A stretch of DNA of 64,000 nucleotides from Heterobilharzia americana (taxonomy: Eukaryota; Platyhelminthes; Trematoda; Strigeidida; Schistosomatidae): the NCBI GenBank assembly GCA_944470555.2, contig OX104127.1:115782741-115846740 (forward strand), read 5' to 3'. Numbering within the stretch: the stretch's first letter is position 1; each line of letters begins with the position of its first letter. Made by a program: the position numbers and the translations under genes. Positions 61,594 to 64,000 of this stretch are shown one piece after another. The notes below the pieces were generated by a model. That model was not told the DNA's origin. It saw nothing but the letters and a program-made list of their open reading frames with translations, and ran no database searches.

Positions 61594-62417
61594 CTGCGAA
61601 GTCATATACTCGGACAAAACAGTTGTCCAGTGCTCGCCGGTTTTCAATTTTTCTGTAACTGATGCCAGTCCAGGATGAATACCGTCAGGAAATCAGTAAA
61701 TCCCCACAAACGTCGAAATTTTATATGCAACTGTTTAGCTTTTGAAAGCAAGTTTGATGAACACGAGTTTCTCCATTGAACTATGTGTGCTATATTCAGT
61801 GCTCTACCCAACGGGTCATTTGAATGCTTAAAGAGGAAAGAAGATTTATTGATGTAAGTTTAGCTGGGGCAAACGGTTTACAAAGGAAAGGAGGAATAAT
61901 GCTAACAAAATGAGTATTATGAGCTTCACAGAGCCTTAGTGATAATAAATGTTTTGTTCGACAGATGTCAAGTACCAAAATTCAGTTGTCATCTCATACA
62001 TCCTTATCTCTCTTAAGATTAGGCGCATCACAATTAGTGAAATTTTCTCTCGCTATGGGTTGAATGAACATATTTTATAAGAAAAGGATATTAATGTGTA
62101 AGAGGTGGAATTGTAATTGATTTTTAGAAACTTAAAAATAGTATATAGTAGGAGTCTCCCTGCAAACTTTTACACGGTGTGTGATTTTTATAAAGTTGAT
62201 GTAGCTGACCCAACTGAGTTGAATATGACTGACATATCTTTGTATTTATCATAACCATTGTTTAAGTACATACAAAGATGTAAACATAGATATAAAGTTG
62301 TTTATGCTTAAACTAAGTGAAAAAAAGAATAGTGAAACATGAGAAAAATTGAAACGTTAAACAACATCCGGAACGTATTTTAGAAAAATAGAGAATGAAC
62401 TAGATGAATAAAAATTT
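61594..62417 (+). repeat. Tandem triplication, copy 2 (824 bp)
   Basis: Identical to copy 1 as far as I can see by eye; no substitution was found in the stretches compared. Head-to-tail junction at 61593/61594. Confidence 0.93.
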
Positions 62418-63240
62418 CTGCGAAGTCATATACTCGGACAAAACAGTTGTCCAGTGCTCGCCGGTTTTCAATTTTTCTGTAACTGATGCCAGTCCAGGAT
62501 GAATACCGTCAGGAAATCAGTAAATCCCCACAAACGTCGAAATTTTATATGCAACTGTTTAGCTTTTGAAAGCAAGTTTGATGAACACGAGTTTCTCCAT
62601 TGAACTATGTGTGCTATATTCAGTGCTCTACCCAACGGGTCATTTGAATGCTTAAAGAGGAAAGAAGATTTATTGATGTAAGTTTAGCTGGGGCAAACGG
62701 TTTACAAAGGAAAGGAGGAATAATGCTAACAAAATGAGTATTATGAGCTTCACAGAGCCTTAGTGATAATAAATGTTTTGTTCGACAGATGTCAAGTACC
62801 AAAATTCAGTTGTCATCTCATACATCCTTATCTCTCTTAAGATTAGGCGCATCACAATTAGTGAAATTTTCTCTCGCTATGGGTTGAATGAACATATTTT
62901 ATAAGAAAAGGATATTAATGTGTAAGAGGTGGAATTGTAATTGATTTTTAGAAACTTAAAAATAGTATATAGTAGGAGTCTCCTGCAAACTTTTACACGG
63001 TGTGTGATTTTTATAAAGTTGATGTAGCTGACCCAACTGAGTTGAATATGACTGACATATCTTTGTATTTATCATAACCATTGTTTAAGTACATACAAAG
63101 ATGTAAACATAGATATAAAGTTGTTTATGCTTAAACTAAGTGAAAAAAAGAATAGTGAAACATGAGAAAAATTGAAACGTTAAACAACATCCGGAACGTA
63201 TTTTAGAAAAATAGAGAATGAACTAGATGAATAAAAATTT
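62418..63240 (+). repeat. Tandem triplication, copy 3 (823 bp)
   Basis: Differs from copies 1 and 2 by a single missing C: GTCTCCTGC at about 62978-62986 against GTCTCCCTGC. After the third copy the sequence leaves the repeat at TTTCTGTTAGC (63238 on). Confidence 0.93.
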
Positions 63241-63340
63241 CTGTTAGCTAATGTTTAAAAAAATAATGAAACTCCTGATGATATCTACTAGCAAGTTATG
63301 CCATTTACGTTTCATAACTGAAATTAGAAACAGTTAACAA

Positions 63341-63444
63341 TAATGGTCAGTGGCTAGCAGTGGAATCCAGGATGCGCATTTCGTCCTATTTAGGACTTGT
63401 CAGCTGGATGTACCTGCTTCCCAGTGAGTGATGTTGTTCTCACC
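63341..63444 (-). mobile_element. SM-alpha SINE fragment, 3' half with hammerhead
   Basis: A minus-strand fragment with the hammerhead at 63417-63357 and the spacer GTGAGTGATGTTGTT towards the tRNA-like head, which is cut off at about 63444. The core reads CTGACAAG, a G-to-A change at an invariant position, so cleavage should be lost. Outer stem GCAG with CTGC is intact. Confidence 0.8.
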
Positions 63445-63490
63445 GGGACGAAATGCGCATCCTGGATTCCACTGCTAGCCACTACCCACC
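63445..63490 (+). mobile_element. SM-alpha SINE fragment, ribozyme 3' half
   Basis: GGGACGAAATGCGCATCCTG and the following GGATTCCACTGCTAGCCACT repeat, in inverted orientation, the last half of the adjacent ribozyme. It joins the preceding fragment head-to-head with no spacer, forming a local palindrome with a 63384-63444 loop. Confidence 0.78.
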
Positions 63491-63536
63491 ATTACTAAAC
63501 ATAGTTAAAAGACAGGCAATATTGAGGCAACCGCAT

Positions 63537-63810
63537 AGGAGCCCATATGCCAACAGAGACTGATCAATTCGGTCCAATCAACGACGGTGTAATACAAGCA
63601 ATAACACTAGACCTATACCCGTCGCACAAGAAGTGACTTTCGTGGCTCGGCGGTGTAGTGGATAACTCGCTGGCGTTTGAAGCGATTGCTCCCGAGTCCG
63701 AGTCTCGGTGGGAACAACATCACTCACTGGGAAGCAGGTACATCCCGCTGACCAGTCCCGAGTTGGACGAAATGTGCATCCTGGATTCCACTGCTAGCCA
63801 CTGCCCATCA
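63537..63810 (+). mobile_element. SM-alpha SINE, complete, ribozyme mutated
   Basis: A leader (63537-63635) and a tRNA-like head from about 63641 (CGTGGCTCGGCGGTGTAGTG) with A-box-like GTAGTGGATAACTCGC and B-box-like GAGTCCGAGTCTC lead to a spacer and hammerhead at 63734-63794. The core reads CTGACCAG (invariant G changed to C) and stem I has a mismatch (ATCCCG against CTGGAT), so it should not self-cleave. The 83-codon frame across it (63658-63909) is incidental. Confidence 0.82.
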
Positions 63811-64000
63811 TTACTTAACATAGTTAACAATAATCTTTCCTGGAAAATTTACCACTTTTCACTGTTAGCATCAGTAAGACCTGAATGTTCATTATTGTTC
63901 TGGATGTAATAGCCTTACAACTATTAGACGGATAGGATATATAAAAACTTCACATTATAAATATCTAGCTACGGATTTCTGCATGTTTACTGATGTATTG
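63811..64000. other. Window end, nothing recognised
   Basis: AT-rich flank of the last SINE. Confidence 0.4.

Noticed and set aside
60770..63240. A CRISPR-like or satellite array
   Set aside because: There are only three long units without spacers, in a eukaryotic repeat context; it is a local tandem duplication.

Overview
The window looks like nuclear genomic DNA of a blood fluke (genus Schistosoma; species not resolvable by eye). It is AT-rich and mostly non-coding. Its repeats are ones known from schistosomes: tRNA-derived SINEs that carry hammerhead ribozymes (SM-alpha type), APE-type non-LTR retrotransposons, and Penelope-like elements (PLEs) with a GIY-YIG endonuclease. There is no bacterial gene organisation, operon or CRISPR array.

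Layout. 292-3442 is an old, decayed copy (minus strand) of an RTE-like retrotransposon. 3.5-16.9 kb is AT-rich intergenic or intronic DNA with two AT microsatellites, one degraded SINE (6.1 kb) and one degraded hammerhead SINE (12.9 kb). 16.9-32.9 kb is intergenic DNA with PLE remnants (16.95, 27.3-28.9 and 32.3-32.9 kb) and SINEs (17.6, 18.6, 26.6 and 30.3 kb). 34449-37654 is the best-preserved retrotransposon, a full-length minus-strand copy bounded by a perfect 12-bp target-site duplication. An internally deleted sister copy lies head-to-head with it on the plus strand (38073-39140). A PLE tail (39.8-40.1 kb) and a SINE remnant (41.5 kb) follow. 44.5-49.6 kb holds two fossil plus-strand copies of a second APE-type non-LTR family. 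At 50.0-50.8 kb a 367-bp inverted repeat consists of two opposed SINEs, each with a hammerhead of a second type.

The clearest host gene is a minus-strand peptide-type GPCR at 55013-56856, apparently single-exon but broken by one frameshift in an A/T homopolymer. It resembles the sex-peptide/myoinhibitory-peptide receptor group. Upstream on the same strand, 57199-57614 holds coding-like sequence with no usable start codon and one in-frame TAA: possibly the last two exons of an unrecognised gene or pseudogene. At 59632-59780 (plus) a short ATG-led reading frame encodes a signal-peptide-like segment and ends at a good splice donor, as in first exons of small secreted flatworm genes. The right end is repeat-rich: an inverted SINE pair (60.3-60.9 kb), a nearly identical 824-bp tandem triplication (60770-63240) and a composite of hammerhead SINE fragments (63.3-63.8 kb).

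Nothing suggests that the window encodes one coordinated pathway. Its interest lies in repeat biology (self-cleaving ribozymes, PLEs, a recent tandem triplication) and in the damaged or unannotated host exons around the GPCR.
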